This document shows positions 6,530 to 6,927 of a DNA stretch of 6,927 bases, one piece after another. The notes below the pieces were generated by a model that searched no databases, was not told the origin of the DNA, and saw only the letters and a program-made list of their open reading frames with translations. The translations under genes and the position numbers were made by a program. Every line of letters starts with the position of its first letter. Within the stretch, counting starts at the first letter, position 1. The stretch is from Planctomicrobium sp. (lineage in GTDB: Bacteria; Planctomycetota; Planctomycetia; Planctomycetales; Planctomycetaceae), in contig JAJDEL010000329.1 of assembly GCA_029259835.1 (NCBI GenBank), positions 1-6,927 of the forward strand, in the 5' to 3' direction.

Positions 6530-6557
6530 ATTCTACCACGCACGGCGCAAGACTCAA
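6530..6557 (-). promoter_or_regulatory. predicted sigma-70-type promoter of dnaE
   Basis: On the - strand TTGAGT (6557-6552) is followed after 16 bases by TAGAAT (6535-6530). The -10 box matches TATAAT at five of six positions and the -35 box matches TTGACA at four of six. Transcription would begin near 6523, giving a leader of about 65 bases before the dnaE ATG at 6456. The position, in the only gap upstream of dnaE, fits well. Confidence 0.55.
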
Positions 6558-6591
6558 TTCACCGCTCAGCGATGTATGCACTCTGTTTCCA

Positions 6592-6927
6592 TTAGTTTTG
6601 CGGAGTAAACTGAATCTCGACTTCTTTAATAACTTGCCCTTCTTCAACATTCAATTTTTGAGTCGAAGTATTAGGTGCTGCGTTTGGGTCGAGCCAGAAG
6701 GGTTCGACCTGGACTAATGTTTCTCCAGGACGGACAAATTTTAGCTCGAAGGAGCCATCCTTTTTAGATCGTGTCGTGGGAACGTAATAGCGGTTATCGC
6801 GCATGTCTGTGTTGATTGCTCGGACTTTCTTTCCGCTCAAGTCGCCAAACCCGGTCAACTTGCCATTGATTGTTGCTGGACGCTTCAGTTTAAAATCCAT
6901 CCCATTCAGTTTCTGATTCGGTTGAGT
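6592..6927 (-). CDS. C-terminal end of a carboxypeptidase-regulatory-like (beta-sandwich) protein, 5' end cut by window
   Basis: The frame is open from the right edge to TAA at 6594-6592 (111 codons visible), so the ATG at 6900 is probably internal: the residues before it, TQPNQKLNG, run straight into MDFKLKRPATINGKLTGFG. The pattern of a short strand (DFKLKRPATINGKL), a spacer (GDLSGKKVRAINTD), then KKDGSFELKFVRPGETLVQVEP is that of carboxypeptidase-regulatory-like / Cna-B-like seven-strand beta-sandwich domains: a G-K-L start, a D-G-S-F central turn and an R-P-G-E loop. Planctomycetes often carry large exported proteins with several such domains. The protein ends with a further strand pair (QKLNVEEGQVIKEVEIQF). 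No enzyme motif is visible. The family call is by pattern and the overall role is unknown. The gene is on the same strand as dnaE, 135 bases upstream, with a promoter between, so they need not be cotranscribed. Confidence 0.75.
   Translation of the reverse strand, partial: TQPNQKLNGMDFKLKRPATINGKLTGFGDLSGKKVRAINTDMRDNRYYVPTTRSKKDGSFELKFVRPGETLVQVEPFWLDPNAAPNTSTQKLNVEEGQVIKEVEIQFTPQN

Overview
The window looks like an ordinary chromosomal stretch of a mid-GC bacterium, probably a member of the Planctomycetota. The placement is inferred from gene content: an archaeal-type phosphoglycerate mutase, a Gfo/Idh/MocA oxidoreductase, a secreted-type carboxypeptidase-regulatory-like protein, and a DnaE with a complete metal-binding PHP domain. 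No 16S or other direct marker is present. I see no mobile element, CRISPR array, tRNA or rRNA.

Layout, left to right. On the + strand are the 3' three quarters of a cofactor-independent phosphoglycerate mutase (1-885, cut by the window edge), a four-helix membrane protein with a PH-like cytoplasmic tail (1032-1748), a strong intrinsic terminator (1760-1792), and a Gfo/Idh/MocA oxidoreductase whose real start is probably 1836 (to 2822). A short intergenic region with a GC-rich palindrome separates it from the convergent - strand dnaE, encoding the replicative DNA polymerase III alpha subunit (6456 down to 2878). Upstream of dnaE is a 135-base gap with a good sigma-70-type promoter and a small perfect dyad. 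It is followed on the - strand by the 3' end of a beta-sandwich (carboxypeptidase-regulatory-like) protein that runs off the right edge.

The one really unusual thing is dnaE. It is complete from start to stop in a single frame (1193 codons including the terminator), but codon 239 is an in-frame TAG (5742-5740). There is no insertion, deletion or frameshift around it, and the coding sequence on both sides is well conserved. Every PHP metal ligand, the three polymerase aspartates and the clamp-binding motif are intact. DnaE is normally essential. The TAG is therefore a sequencing or assembly error, a very recent nonsense mutation backed by a second copy or a suppressor, or a true readthrough or split-gene arrangement. 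A neighbouring gene in this window ends with TAG, which argues against genome-wide reassignment of that codon.

The genes do not form one pathway. They are a glycolytic enzyme, an unknown membrane protein, a sugar-type dehydrogenase, the replicase and an exported or surface-type protein, mostly transcribed as separate units.
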